Below are positions 30,149-42,605 of a stretch of 64,000 bases of DNA, one piece after another; the first letter of the stretch is position 1, and each line of letters begins with the position of its first letter. The stretch is from Nocardiopsis sp. ATB16-24 (GTDB lineage Bacteria > Actinomycetota > Actinomycetes > Streptosporangiales > Streptosporangiaceae). Position numbers and translations under genes: made by a program. The stretch lies in NCBI RefSeq assembly GCF_030271535.1, contig NZ_JASCXJ010000011.1, positions 62,001 to 126,000 on the forward strand, written 5' to 3'. The notes below the pieces were generated by a model. It worked only from the letters and a program-made list of their open reading frames with translations. It did not search any database and was not told the DNA's origin.

Positions 30149-31489
30149 ATGGTCGACGACATCACCTCTGTACCAAAACCCGCACCCACCATGATCCACC
30201 GCGCGTGGCCGATCGCCCTGATCGCGTGCCTGACCATCGTGGCGGCCGCTGCCTTCGCCGCGATGCCCGGACTGCTGACCGATCCCCTGCACACCGAATA
30301 CTCCTGGTCCCGCGGGTCGATCGGCGTGGCGGCCTCGCTCAACATGATCGTCTACGGCCTTATCGCCCCGTTCGCCGCCGCCTTGATGGACCGTTTCGGC
30401 ATCCGGCGCATCGCCCTGGTGGCTCTGGGAGTGATCGTCGTGGGCGCCGGGTTGACCACCGTCATGACCGCCGCCTGGCAGCTCACCCTGTATTGGGGAC
30501 TGCTCATCGGCGCGGGCACCGGGTCTTTGGCGATGACGTTCGCCGCCACTGTCACCAACAATTGGTTCGTGGAGCGCAAAGGGCTGGTCATCGGCACTCT
30601 GACGGGGGCCAGCGCCTTCGGCCAGCTGGTGTTCCTACCCGCGCTGGCCTGGATCATCGACCATCACGGGTGGCGCCCGGCCATCGTGACGCTGGCACTG
30701 ACGGCCGGCGTGATGGCCGTCCTCGTCGCCTTGGTCCTGCGCGATCACCCGGCCGACCTGGGTCAGCGCCCCTACGGCTCCGCGGTCTTCGTGAAGAAGC
30801 CCAGAACGGACCGGGGCGCGGCGCGGCGAACGGTGGAGGTCCTGTACTCCTCGGTGCGCAGTCGCCGGTTCTGGCTCCTCGCGGGAGCGTTCGCCATGTG
30901 CGGCGCCACCACCAACGGCCTCATGTGGACCCATTTCGTACCCGCCGCCCAGGACCACGGGATGGCCGTCACGGTCGCCGCCGCCCTGGTGTCGACGATC
31001 GGCGTGTTCTCCCTCGTGGGAACGATCGCCTCGGGGTGGTTCACCGACCGGATCGACCCGCGCACGCTCCTGGTCTGCTACTACGTGGGCCGGGGCGCCC
31101 TGCTGGCGGTGCTGCCCGCTCTGTTCGGCCCGAACGCCGAAACAGCCATGATGGCCTTCGTCGTCGTGTTCGGTCTGCTCGACGTCGCGACGGTGCCCCC
31201 GACCATTCTGTTGTGTCACCGGCTCTTCGGTGCCGACGGCGCCATCGTCTTCGGGTGGACCAACGCCGTCCACCAGGTGGGAGCGGGCGCGATGGCGGTC
31301 TTCGGTGGGTTCACCCGGGACGTGACCGGCGGTTATGGGTCGGTGTGGGTCCTGGCCGCCGCCCTGTGCGGAGTCGCGGCACTACTGGTCCTGCGCCTCC
31401 CCGGAGCGAAGGACCGGAGAAGGCCGTCCGCAGCGGCCGGGGAAGAGTCCGTCGACGGGGGGAACCGCGCCGAGCGGGAGGGGGTGTGA
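30149..31489 (+). CDS. MFS transporter
   Basis: 446 residues with about 12 transmembrane helices and the loop-2 MFS motif (DRFGIRRIALVALG). A central cytoplasmic loop (FVKKPRTDRGAARR) separates the halves. The layout resembles monocarboxylate/oxalate-type MFS proteins. ATG 30149 follows ctggag. It is divergent from a GlxA-type regulator gene and overlaps or closely precedes a small membrane-protein gene. Direction and substrate are unknown. Confidence 0.9.
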   Translation: MVDDITSVPKPAPTMIHRAWPIALIACLTIVAAAAFAAMPGLLTDPLHTEYSWSRGSIGVAASLNMIVYGLIAPFAAALMDRFGIRRIALVALGVIVVGAGLTTVMTAAWQLTLYWGLLIGAGTGSLAMTFAATVTNNWFVERKGLVIGTLTGASAFGQLVFLPALAWIIDHHGWRPAIVTLALTAGVMAVLVALVLRDHPADLGQRPYGSAVFVKKPRTDRGAARRTVEVLYSSVRSRRFWLLAGAFAMCGATTNGLMWTHFVPAAQDHGMAVTVAAALVSTIGVFSLVGTIASGWFTDRIDPRTLLVCYYVGRGALLAVLPALFGPNAETAMMAFVVVFGLLDVATVPPTILLCHRLFGADGAIVFGWTNAVHQVGAGAMAVFGGFTRDVTGGYGSVWVLAAALCGVAALLVLRLPGAKDRRRPSAAAGEESVDGGNRAEREGV

Positions 31490-31494
31490 TCGAC

Positions 31495-32058
31495 ATGGGC
31501 GCCACCGGCGACGAGGAGCCGTCGGGGGTCGGAGCGAACACCCCCGAGGAAGCCCTCAGCGTGGAGACCGGAGAGGTCCACGGAGCCGCCCTCTCCCGAA
31601 GGCCGTCACCGCAGTTCTCCGTCGTCCTGGTGATCCTGGCGGTCCTGGTGGCCTACGTGGGGGTCTCCGGGCTGGGGCAGGGTCTGCGCGCGGCGCGTGG
31701 CGAGGGCGCACCGGGGGTGTTCACCATGACCAGCATCACGTGCGTTCAACACCCCGGACACGAGTCGTGCACCTGCAACGGGACCTTCACCGGCGACGCG
31801 GGAGAAGAGCCCCGCAGCGTCTACCTGCACGCCGCGGGGCGTGACACCTGCGTAGAGGACGCGTCCATCCCGGCCGGGGACGTCGGTGCGTCCAACCGCG
31901 TCTACGGCCCCGACGGCTCCCGCGAGTGGATCCTTTCCGTGTTCATCCTCGTGGCGTGCGCGGCCGTCATCGGCGGTGTCGCGATGACCTGGGTACGCCA
32001 CCTGTGGGCAACGACCAGACCAAGGTCAGGGGAAAGGACCGGTCGGAACGTGGGGTGA
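31495..32058 (+). CDS. Membrane protein of unknown function, 187 aa
   Basis: Two transmembrane helices, one after an acidic N-terminus (FSVVLVILAVLVAYVGVSGL) and one near the C-terminus (SVFILVACAAVIGGVAMTW). The extracytoplasmic loop between them has four cysteines (TCVQHPGHESCTCNGTF and DTCVED) that could form disulfides. ATG 31495 is preferred: the ggaggggg site is 10 bases before it, while the GTG at 31486 (overlapping the MFS stop) is too close to that site. It is co-transcribed with the MFS gene. Confidence 0.75.
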   Translation: MGATGDEEPSGVGANTPEEALSVETGEVHGAALSRRPSPQFSVVLVILAVLVAYVGVSGLGQGLRAARGEGAPGVFTMTSITCVQHPGHESCTCNGTFTGDAGEEPRSVYLHAAGRDTCVEDASIPAGDVGASNRVYGPDGSREWILSVFILVACAAVIGGVAMTWVRHLWATTRPRSGERTGRNVG

Positions 32059-32114
32059 GGTGCGAGGAAGGCCCGGATCCGGTCTTCCGGGGAGTCGGCT
32101 CGGACCTTCCTCGC

Positions 32115-32487
32115 TCAGAAGGGGTAGGGGCCGAGGCGACCCCAGGTCACGACGGCGGCCAGGACGAGCAGCACCACGTTCTCGACCACGTCCCGGCCCT
32201 CCTTGAGTCGGGCGTGCACGATGCTCGCGCCGCTCATGACCAGGATCGGTCCGAACGCGGCCAGGGGAGCCAGGGCGCGGGTGACCTCCGGAGGGCAGGA
32301 CCGGTCCCGCCACCGCCAGGACCTCCAGCGGTCCGATCGGCTTGAGCATTCAGGATGAGAAGCCCTCGGCCCGGACCGTCATGGGGCCGGTGGTCGGTCT
32401 CTCCTTCGGCCGGTGTCGGCTTCCTCGAGCCTGTTCCGAGGAGGTCGACGCCCGGCCTACGGCGAGGGCCCGGAGAACGGTGTTCAT
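32115..32487 (-). pseudogene. Decayed DoxX-family gene
   Basis: A GAGGAG ribosome site and ATG 32487 open a frame reading MNTVLRALA. The frame is then lost. Further pieces are in different frames: LLGTGSRKPTPAEGE; AEGFSS followed by a TGA stop then MLKPIGPLEVLAVAGPVLP; and finally PEVTRALAPLAAFGP, a membrane-helix segment and VVTWGRLGPYPF ending at 32115. Joined, these follow the order and about the full length (373 bp, near 124 codons) of small DoxX-like membrane proteins. At least two frameshifts and one in-frame stop are needed. Sequencing error could explain one lesion, but hardly all. Confidence 0.72.
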
Positions 32488-32832
32488 GAGCGCCTCCTCG
32501 GCCGCCGGGCGCGATCGGCGCGCAGGGAAAGGGGGCGGGAATCGATCGGCGTCGTCGGGGTCGCCTCCGGCGATGGCGATCACCCTGTACATGAGGCGCG
32601 CAGGGGCGGCGGACGACCGTCGTCGAGGGGTGCGCGTGCGTTCTCACCGGACCGGCGCGCTTGGGCCGGCTGTTTCCTCGGGTTCACGATTCTCTTCCAC
32701 CCGGTCGTCGACCGTCGGACGGGCACAACGGTGAAAGCGCGACGCACCCGGGTTCTGTGAGGTGCCCCGCTGTCGCACCGCCCGGAGTGGCGGACCGGGC
32801 CAAGGGCGCGGTCGACCTTCTAGGTTGAGATC
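32488..32832. other. Gap upstream of the MFS gene
   Basis: About 345 bp. It holds the ribosome site and presumably the promoter of the decayed DoxX gene (minus strand) and the promoter of the MFS gene at 32833. I see no gene or clear hairpin. Confidence 0.4.
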
Positions 32833-34200
32833 ATGGAACCGACCGAGCGGATCTATTCGGCGCTCGTCAAGCGCAACCCGGAGACGGAGGCGGCGCTGCC
32901 CGAGGGCGTGCGGAGCAACGTCGCGCGCAACGGCCTGCGCCTGGTGTCGGCCAGCGCCCTGCAGTCCTCCGGAGACCAGACGGTCAACGCCTCGACCGTC
33001 CTGCCGTGGCTGTTCCACGCCCTGGGTGTTCCTCCGGCGTTGGTCGGTGTGCTCGTGCCCATCCGCGAGTCCGGGTCGATGCTGCCGCAGGCGTTCCTGA
33101 CACCACTGATCCTGCGGGTGCGGTACCGCAAGTGGGTCTTCGTCACCGGAGCCCTCGTCCAGGCCCTGTCGGTGGCGGTGATGGCGGCGACCGCGGCCCT
33201 CGGTCGGGGACTGACCGCCGGTGTGATCATCGTGGTCGCCCTGACCCTGTTCTCCCTGGGCCGGTGCCTGGGGTCGATCTCGTCCAAGGACGTCCAGGGC
33301 CGTACCGTCCCCGGTGGTGAACGCGGCCAGATCAACGGGCTGGCCACCACCGCGGCGGGGATCGTGGCCATCACACTGGGACTGGGCATCCGTGTGTTCG
33401 GCGGAGAGGACCTGTCGCCCGTCGGCCTCGCCTGGGTGCTGGCCGCGGGCGCGGCGCTGTGGGTGGGCGTGGCGCTGATCTACTCCGGTGTCCGGGAGCC
33501 GGCCGGCGCGGGAGGGCCGACCGACGCCCCCGGCGAATCGGACGACGACTCCGAGGATCACGACGGCGAGGCCCCAGGGCGGCGGGGCTGGTTCGCGCGG
33601 ACCTACCTGCTGCTGCGTGAGGACCGCTCCTTCCGGCACTTCGTCTCCGTCCGTGGTCTTCTGCTGGTGTCGGCGTTGAGCCCACCGTTCGTGGTCACCC
33701 TGTCCGTGCAGTCGGGGACCTCGGGGCTGGCGGGACTCGGCGGGTACGTCATCGCCTCCGGTGTCGCCGCGCTGCTGGGCGGGCGTCTGTTCGGCCGGTT
33801 CGCCGACAGGTCGAGCCGCACGCTGATGGCGGCCGGGGCCGGAGCCGCCTCGGGCGTCATCCTCGTGCTGGTGCTGGTGGTGTCCCTACCGGGGTTCTCC
33901 GGCGACAACGCGTGGGGGTCCCTGCTGTTCGTCGTCTGCTACTTCCTGCTGACCCTGATGCACACCGGTGTCCGGGTGGGACGCAAGACCTATGTCGTGG
34001 ACATGGCCGAAGGCGACCTGCGCACCACCTACGTGGCCGTGTCGAACTCGGCGATGGGGGTCGTCCTGCTCGTGGTCGGCGGGATCAGTTCGCTGCTGGC
34101 CCTGGCCGGGGTCGTGTGGGCTCTGCTCTTCCTCGCCGCTTTGGGAGTCGTCGGTGTGGTGGCCGGCGGCAGACTGCCCGAGGTGTCCCACCGGGCGTGA
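32833..34200 (+). CDS. MFS transporter-like membrane protein
   Basis: 455 residues with about 10-12 membrane helices and a charged central loop (Asp/Glu-rich DAPGESDDDSEDHDGE). The loop motif GRLFGRFADRSSRTLMA in the second half is MFS-like. The N-terminal 30 residues are soluble (MEPTERIYSALVKRNPETEA). Substrate unknown. Converges with the geosmin-type synthase gene; a hairpin spans the MFS stop codon. Confidence 0.86.
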   Translation: MEPTERIYSALVKRNPETEAALPEGVRSNVARNGLRLVSASALQSSGDQTVNASTVLPWLFHALGVPPALVGVLVPIRESGSMLPQAFLTPLILRVRYRKWVFVTGALVQALSVAVMAATAALGRGLTAGVIIVVALTLFSLGRCLGSISSKDVQGRTVPGGERGQINGLATTAAGIVAITLGLGIRVFGGEDLSPVGLAWVLAAGAALWVGVALIYSGVREPAGAGGPTDAPGESDDDSEDHDGEAPGRRGWFARTYLLLREDRSFRHFVSVRGLLLVSALSPPFVVTLSVQSGTSGLAGLGGYVIASGVAALLGGRLFGRFADRSSRTLMAAGAGAASGVILVLVLVVSLPGFSGDNAWGSLLFVVCYFLLTLMHTGVRVGRKTYVVDMAEGDLRTTYVAVSNSAMGVVLLVVGGISSLLALAGVVWALLFLAALGVVGVVAGGRLPEVSHRA

Positions 34201-34216
34201 CGCCCGACGGGACACC
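34182..34216. terminator. Hairpin between convergent MFS and terpene cyclase genes
   Basis: Arms GGTGTCCC(AC)CGGGCG at 34182-34197 and its near complement at 34201-34216 (14 of 16 pairs) flank the MFS stop codon. Confidence 0.6.
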
Positions 34217-34223
34217 CTGGTGG

Positions 34224-37843
<3,620 letters not shown>

Positions 37844-37857
37844 GGGACCTCCCTGGG

Positions 37858-38895
37858 TCAATGGGTGCGGTGGACGGCGAACCGGGCGAGGGCGCCGAGT
37901 TCCCTCGCGGGCCCGGGCACGGGGTCGATGGAGTGGAGCGCGTCCAAGGCGCGTTCCAACAACGTGTCGGCCTGGTTCTGGCTCCAGCCGCGCCCTCCGG
38001 CGGCGTCGACCAGTCGCGCGGCGCGGGCGACCTCGGCCTCGGAGAGCTCGCCGTCACGGAGGTAGAGGTCGGCCAACTCCCGTCCGGCGGGGGTGTCGGA
38101 GTTCAGTGCCGCCACCACGGGCAGGGACTTCTTCCTGCTGCGCAGGTCGGAGTAGACCGGTTTGCCGGTGATGTGGGGACTCCCCCAGATGCCCAGGAGA
38201 TCGTCGACGTGCTGGAAGGCCGTCCCGAAGGATCTGCCGAACTCGCCCAGGGGCTCCACACGGTCGCCTCCGCCCCCGAAGGCGGCCCCGATCGCGCAGG
38301 CGCACCCCAGCAGGGCGCTGGTCTTGCCCTCGGCCATGCGCACGCACTCCTCCAGGGCCACGTCCCGCCGGTGCTCGAAGTCCAGGTCGGCCCGTTGTCC
38401 GTTGATCAGGGCCAGCACCGCGGCGCTGAGCATGCGCAGGCCGTCCCTGGCCGCGGCGTGACCGCTCGCGGCGAGCACGTCCAGGGCCAGGGTGAGCAGG
38501 GCGTTGCCGGTGAGGATGGCCGCGTCGGCCCCGAAGACGACCCAGGCGGTGGGCCGGTGGCGACGGGTGGTGTCGCCGTCCATGACGTCGTCGTGCAGGA
38601 GGGAGAAGTTGTGCACCAGTTCCACGGCCACCGCTCCCGGCAGCGCGGAGGAGGGCGGCGCGCCCACCGCCTCGGCGGCCAACAGCGCCAGCGCGGGGCG
38701 GATCGCCTTGCCGGACACGGCGTCGTCGGGGGCGCCGTTCTGGTCGCGCCAGCCGAAGTGGTAGGCGGCGACGGAGCTCACGGCCGGAGGCAGTCCCTCG
38801 ACGGCGGCGCGCAGCGCCGGTTCGAACAGAGCGCGGTTGCGGGTCAGGACCTCGTCCGGCCGGTGGCCTCGCGTGGCGTCCTCGGTGATGGACAT
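37858..38895 (-). CDS. Polyprenyl (farnesyl/geranylgeranyl-type) diphosphate synthase
   Basis: 345 residues; GAGGAG precedes ATG 38895. All-alpha isoprenyl synthase. The first Asp-rich motif is intact ([20 protein letters not shown]). The second is DDLLG ([12 protein letters not shown]), a form common in actinobacterial enzymes instead of DDxxD. KxxR-type and RxxxxxxG motifs are visible ([17 protein letters not shown]). A short N-terminal tail ([16 protein letters not shown]) precedes the fold. It condenses IPP with allylic diphosphates. It starts 8 bases after the first encapsulin gene ends, so it is a prime cargo candidate of the shell, as known for Family 2B encapsulin loci. Confidence 0.92.
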   Translation of the reverse strand: MSITEDATRGHRPDEVLTRNRALFEPALRAAVEGLPPAVSSVAAYHFGWRDQNGAPDDAVSGKAIRPALALLAAEAVGAPPSSALPGAVAVELVHNFSLLHDDVMDGDTTRRHRPTAWVVFGADAAILTGNALLTLALDVLAASGHAAARDGLRMLSAAVLALINGQRADLDFEHRRDVALEECVRMAEGKTSALLGCACAIGAAFGGGGDRVEPLGEFGRSFGTAFQHVDDLLGIWGSPHITGKPVYSDLRSRKKSLPVVAALNSDTPAGRELADLYLRDGELSEAEVARAARLVDAAGGRGWSQNQADTLLERALDALHSIDPVPGPARELGALARFAVHRTH

Positions 38896-38903
38896 GTGTC
38901 TCC

Positions 38904-40295
38904 TCAACGCGTGATGTCGACGTTCTCCAGGACCCCCAGTGCGTCGGGCACCAGGACGGCCGCGGAGTAGTAGGTGCTGACCAGGTAGGAGGCGACGGCC
39001 TGCTCGTTGAGGCCCATGAAGCGGACGTTCAGTCCGGGTTCGTACTCGTCGGGGATGCCGGTCTGGTTCAGGCCGACGACGCCGTGGGCCTTCTCGCCGG
39101 TACGCAGGGCCAGCACGGAGGTGGTGCGGGCCCCGGTGACGGGGATCTTGTCGCAGGGCAGGAGGGGCACACCCCGCCAGGCCGTCATGGTGCGTCCCTC
39201 GACCTCGACCGGTTCGGGGGTGAGGCCGCGGCGGTTGCACTCGCGTCCGAAGGCGGCGATGGCCTGGGAGTGTGCCAGCAGGAAGCGTGTTCCGCGCCGA
39301 CGCGAGAGGAGTTCGTCGAGGTCGTCGGGGGTGGGCGGTCCGCTCCGGGGCTGGATGCGCTGGTCGAAGGAGGCGTTGTGCAACAACCCGAAGTCGCGGT
39401 TGTTGATCATCTCGTGCTCCTGGCGCTCCCGCAGGGCCTCGATGGTCAACCGGAGCTGCTGCTCCACCTGGTTCATCGGCTCGTTGTACAGATCCGCCAC
39501 CCGGGTGTGCACCCGCAGCACCGTCTGCGCCACACTCAGCTCGTACTCACGCGGCTCACGCTCATAGTCCACGAACGTCCCCGGCAGCACCGGTTCGCCG
39601 GAGTGCCCCGAGGACAGGGCGATCTCCGCCTCACCGTGCCTGTTGTGGGGTCCGGGGGCGAGGGGCCGGTCGCGGACGTGGGCGCGCAACGCCTCGGAGT
39701 CGCGGACCGCGCCTTCGGCCGCCTGCTCGGGAAGGACCATGACGATGCACGGGGTGAGGGCGCGGAAGGTGTGCTCCCAGTCCCCGGGGCCCCGGAGCGC
39801 TTCGGAGCCGAAGAACTCCCCGTCGGCCATGACCCCGAGGACGATGTCGTCGCCGTACTTGCCCCGACCATGCCGCTCCACACGGCCGTGCGCCAGGACG
39901 TACACCCCGTCCCGAGGCCGCCCCGCCTCCACGATCACCTCCCCCGGACCGAACTCCCGCTGCTCGAAACGCGCCGCCAACGCCTCCAACACCGCGTCGT
40001 CACCGAAGTCCCGCAACACCGGAAGCTCCCGCAACTCCTCCGGCACCACACTCACCCGAGCACCGGTGTTCACACACGTCACACGGCCATCACCCACCGT
40101 GTACACCAGACGACGGTTCACCCGATAGGCACCACCCCGCGCCTGCACCCACGGCAACATCCGCAACAACCACCGCGACGTGATCCCCTGCATCTGAGGA
40201 GACGACTTCGTCGTCGTCGCGAGATTGCGCGCCGCCGACGTCCCCAGACTGAGCGGGGCGGAGGGGGGAAGAGGAGTGTCGGTGTTCGTTGTCAT
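38904..40295 (-). CDS. Family 2B encapsulin shell protein (EshA-like, cyclic nucleotide-binding domain), paralogue 1
   Basis: 463 residues. Order: an N-terminal arm ([19 protein letters not shown]), HK97-type shell start, a CNBD around residues 88-200 ([22 protein letters not shown]), then the HK97 remainder ([70 protein letters not shown]). Shells of this group form protein cages and carry an inserted CNBD. Its phosphate-binding-cassette region ([20 protein letters not shown]) lacks the canonical Arg-Ala pair, so the ligand may not be cAMP. It lies 8 bases before the prenyl synthase gene and 123 bp after paralogue 2. Confidence 0.92.
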   Translation of the reverse strand: MTTNTDTPLPPSAPLSLGTSAARNLATTTKSSPQMQGITSRWLLRMLPWVQARGGAYRVNRRLVYTVGDGRVTCVNTGARVSVVPEELRELPVLRDFGDDAVLEALAARFEQREFGPGEVIVEAGRPRDGVYVLAHGRVERHGRGKYGDDIVLGVMADGEFFGSEALRGPGDWEHTFRALTPCIVMVLPEQAAEGAVRDSEALRAHVRDRPLAPGPHNRHGEAEIALSSGHSGEPVLPGTFVDYEREPREYELSVAQTVLRVHTRVADLYNEPMNQVEQQLRLTIEALRERQEHEMINNRDFGLLHNASFDQRIQPRSGPPTPDDLDELLSRRRGTRFLLAHSQAIAAFGRECNRRGLTPEPVEVEGRTMTAWRGVPLLPCDKIPVTGARTTSVLALRTGEKAHGVVGLNQTGIPDEYEPGLNVRFMGLNEQAVASYLVSTYYSAAVLVPDALGVLENVDITR

Positions 40296-41780
40296 GGCAA
40301 GAGCCGCCGATCCTGCTGGGTGCCGTGGATGGAGGGCCGCCCCGGGGGCTGGGGCGGCCCGGTCTGCGGATCCGGTGCGGGGGGAGGCCGCACCGGATCC
40401 GCGGTGGGGGGAGTCTGGTCAGTCCTCCCGTCCGAGCTCGACGTCCTCCAGGATTCCCAGTGCGTCGGGCACCAGGACGGCCGCGGAGTAGTAGGTGCTG
40501 ACCAGGTAGGAGATGATCGCCTGCTCGTTGATCCCCATGAAGCGCACGGAGAGCCCGGGTTCGTACTCGTCGGGGATGCCGGTCTGGTGCAGGCCGATGA
40601 CGCCGCGGTTCTTCTCACCGGTGCGCATGAGCAGGATCGAGCTGGTGCGGGCCTTGGTGACGGGGATCTTGTTGCAGGGCAGGAGGGGCACACCCCGCCA
40701 GGAGGGGACCTTGTGCCCGGACATGTCGATGCTCTGGGGGTAGATGCCGCGGCGGCTGCACTCGCGTCCGAAGGCGGCGATGGTGCGCGGGTGGGCCAGC
40801 AGGAAGCTCGGTTCCTTCCACACCGTGGCCATGAGCTGGTCGAGGTCGTCGGGGGTGGGCGGTCCGCTCCGGGGCTGGATGCGCTGGTCGAAGGAGGCGT
40901 TGTGCAACAACCCGAAGTCGCGGTTGTTGATCATCTCGTGCTCCTGGCGCTCCCGCAGGGCCTCGATGGTCAACCGGAGCTGCTGCTCCACCTGGTTCAT
41001 CGGCTCGTTGTACAGATCCGCCACCCGGGTGTGCACCCGCAGCACCGTCTGCGCCACGCTCAGCTCGTACTCACGCGGCTCACGCTCATAGTCCACGAAC
41101 GTCCCCGGGATCATGGGCTCGCCCACGTGACCGGCGGCCAGCTCGATGGCGGCCTCGCCCGTCCCCTCCTCCGTCTCCTGGAGCCGGTCCTGGACGTTGC
41201 GGGCGTGCTCGCGCAGGGCCTCGGCCTGCCCGTCCAGCCCTCCCAACGCCTGGGGGGAGAGCACGAGCACCGTGCAGCGGGTGACGGTCTTGGCGGTGAA
41301 GTCCCAGGGCTCCTCGGCGCCGGCCAGGACCTCGCCGCCGAAGTGGCTTCCACCCGCGAGGACGTCCAGGACGATGTCGTCGCCGTACTTGCCCCGACCA
41401 TGCCGCTCCACACGGCCGTGCGCCAGGACGTACACCCCGTCCCGAGGCCGCCCCGCCTCCACGATCACCTCCCCCGGACCGAACTCCCGCTGCTCGAAAC
41501 GCGCCGCCAACGCCTCCAACACCGCGTCGTCACCGAAGTCCCGCAACACCGGAAGCTCCCGCAACTCCTCCGGCACCACACTCACCCGAGCACCGGTGTT
41601 CACACACGTCACACGGCCATCACCCACCGTGTACACCAGACGACGGTTCACCCGATAGGCACCACCCCGCGCCTGCACCCACGGCAACATCCGCAACAAC
41701 CACCGCGACGTGATCCCCTGCATCTGAGGAGACGACTTCGTCGTCGTCGCAAGATTGCGCGCCGCCGACGTCCCCAGACT
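39316..41780 (-). repeat. Near-identical gene-conversion-like blocks shared by the two encapsulin genes
   Basis: Block A: 39316-39584 matches 40840-41108 with one mismatch (39534). Block B: 39841-40250 matches 41371-41780 with one mismatch (40221). Between A and B lies a clearly divergent segment (39585-39840 versus 41109-41370) coding the second half of the CNBD, and the genes also diverge after block A toward their 3' ends. Block B codes the arm, first shell segment and first CNBD half; block A codes the central HK97 segment. Confidence 0.93.
40334..40402 (-). terminator. Tandem hairpins between the two encapsulin genes
   Basis: First in the direction of transcription: GCGGATCCGGTGCGG arms at 40402-40388 and 40380-40366, a 15-bp perfect stem with a 7-base loop. 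Second: GGGCCGCCCC arms at 40360-40351 and 40343-40334, a 10-bp perfect stem with a 7-base loop. They begin 16 bases after the stop of paralogue 2 and end 38 bases before the start of paralogue 1. They could be a partial terminator or mRNA stability element that sets the ratio of shell proteins. Confidence 0.75.
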
Positions 41781-41849
41781 CATCTGCTGCTGCCCGCTCC
41801 GCAGCGCAGGGTTCGACTCGACCGTTTCCGTCACCGAGAACACCACCAT
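40419..41849 (-). CDS. Family 2B encapsulin shell protein (EshA-like, cyclic nucleotide-binding domain), paralogue 2
   Basis: 476 residues. Same architecture as its neighbour, with an 8-residue longer N-terminal arm. The arm/shell start and the central HK97 region are almost identical at protein level. The CNBD ligand half differs ([21 protein letters not shown]), as does the C-terminal third ([39 protein letters not shown]). It is the first gene of the run. ATG 41849 has only a weak ribosome site (GGA). Two-component shells with different CNBDs would allow mixed cages. Family assignment rests on recollection of the EshA/Family 2B pattern, not on a search. Confidence 0.92.
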   Translation of the reverse strand: MVVFSVTETVESNPALRSGQQQMSLGTSAARNLATTTKSSPQMQGITSRWLLRMLPWVQARGGAYRVNRRLVYTVGDGRVTCVNTGARVSVVPEELRELPVLRDFGDDAVLEALAARFEQREFGPGEVIVEAGRPRDGVYVLAHGRVERHGRGKYGDDIVLDVLAGGSHFGGEVLAGAEEPWDFTAKTVTRCTVLVLSPQALGGLDGQAEALREHARNVQDRLQETEEGTGEAAIELAAGHVGEPMIPGTFVDYEREPREYELSVAQTVLRVHTRVADLYNEPMNQVEQQLRLTIEALRERQEHEMINNRDFGLLHNASFDQRIQPRSGPPTPDDLDQLMATVWKEPSFLLAHPRTIAAFGRECSRRGIYPQSIDMSGHKVPSWRGVPLLPCNKIPVTKARTSSILLMRTGEKNRGVIGLHQTGIPDEYEPGLSVRFMGINEQAIISYLVSTYYSAAVLVPDALGILEDVELGRED

Positions 41850-42605
41850 TTTCCGAACGCAGTGAATGCACGTGATGCCGGCGCCGGGAGAAGGAGTCTT
41901 CTCGAGGGGCCCCGGCCTCCGACCCTCACCAAAGAGACCACAGGTGCGGGACCTCTGGCAATGAAAATGTGGTTTTTTAGAAAACGGATCGATTCAGCGT
42001 ATTCACGCAGGCCTACCCGCACGCCTTGTTTTCACACCAGGACACGACACGGACCGGACACGGCGATAACATTCCTCCATTCTCCCCTCAAATATGACAG
42101 AAGCATATGAGCGTAGAGAAAGACCACTCGACCCTCGCAGGAAAATGCACGAAAATGCCGGAATAGCGACTTTCCGCACGGTGATCGCAGAGCCTTACCC
42201 CTTCTCTTTGCGGACATCCCCGAAGATCCGTGACGTCAGGCCTGCAAACCCGCCCCCCGGCGCGCGTCAGGACCGAGAGGCCTGAGTGCCGACCTGCGGC
42301 CCTCCGCCAGGAGAAAGACCTGGCGACGATGCCTCCTCGACCCCCGAAGGGTCCACATCCGGGAAGGGACACAGGGGCACAAAAGCACCCTGACCTGGAG
42401 GAAAGGGTCCTCTCGGAGAGCTCTGCCCGCCCCCGCGCGCCGACGATCCCCATAACCTTCACGTCACGATAGGCGCAAATCCACACTTCACCAACAAAGC
42501 GGACAGAACACTGGTACGGCAGCTTCGCACAGCTCACACGCACCAGCCCGCACTCCAGATTCCTGGTGCTCGTCCGCCTTGCCTTCCGTGGATCCTGGAG
42601 TATCC
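41850..42605. other. Long intergenic region upstream of the encapsulin operon
   Basis: About 755 bp of lower-GC DNA between divergent genes, with A/T-rich stretches at 41960-42000 and 42065-42120. A bulged inverted repeat (CTCAAATATG at 42087-42096 and CATATGAG at 42104-42111) is a possible regulator site. No convincing gene. The promoter of the encapsulin run is expected here, but no clear -35/-10 was found. Confidence 0.45.

Noticed and set aside
29800-32058. 752-codon plus-strand open frame through the MFS gene
   Set aside because: Only the last part (from about 31495) has protein-like features; the remainder is a different frame of the MFS gene.
39084-42110. 1008-codon plus-strand open frame opposite the encapsulin genes
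   Set aside because: Antisense shadow; its internal repeats simply mirror the duplicated blocks of the two shell genes.
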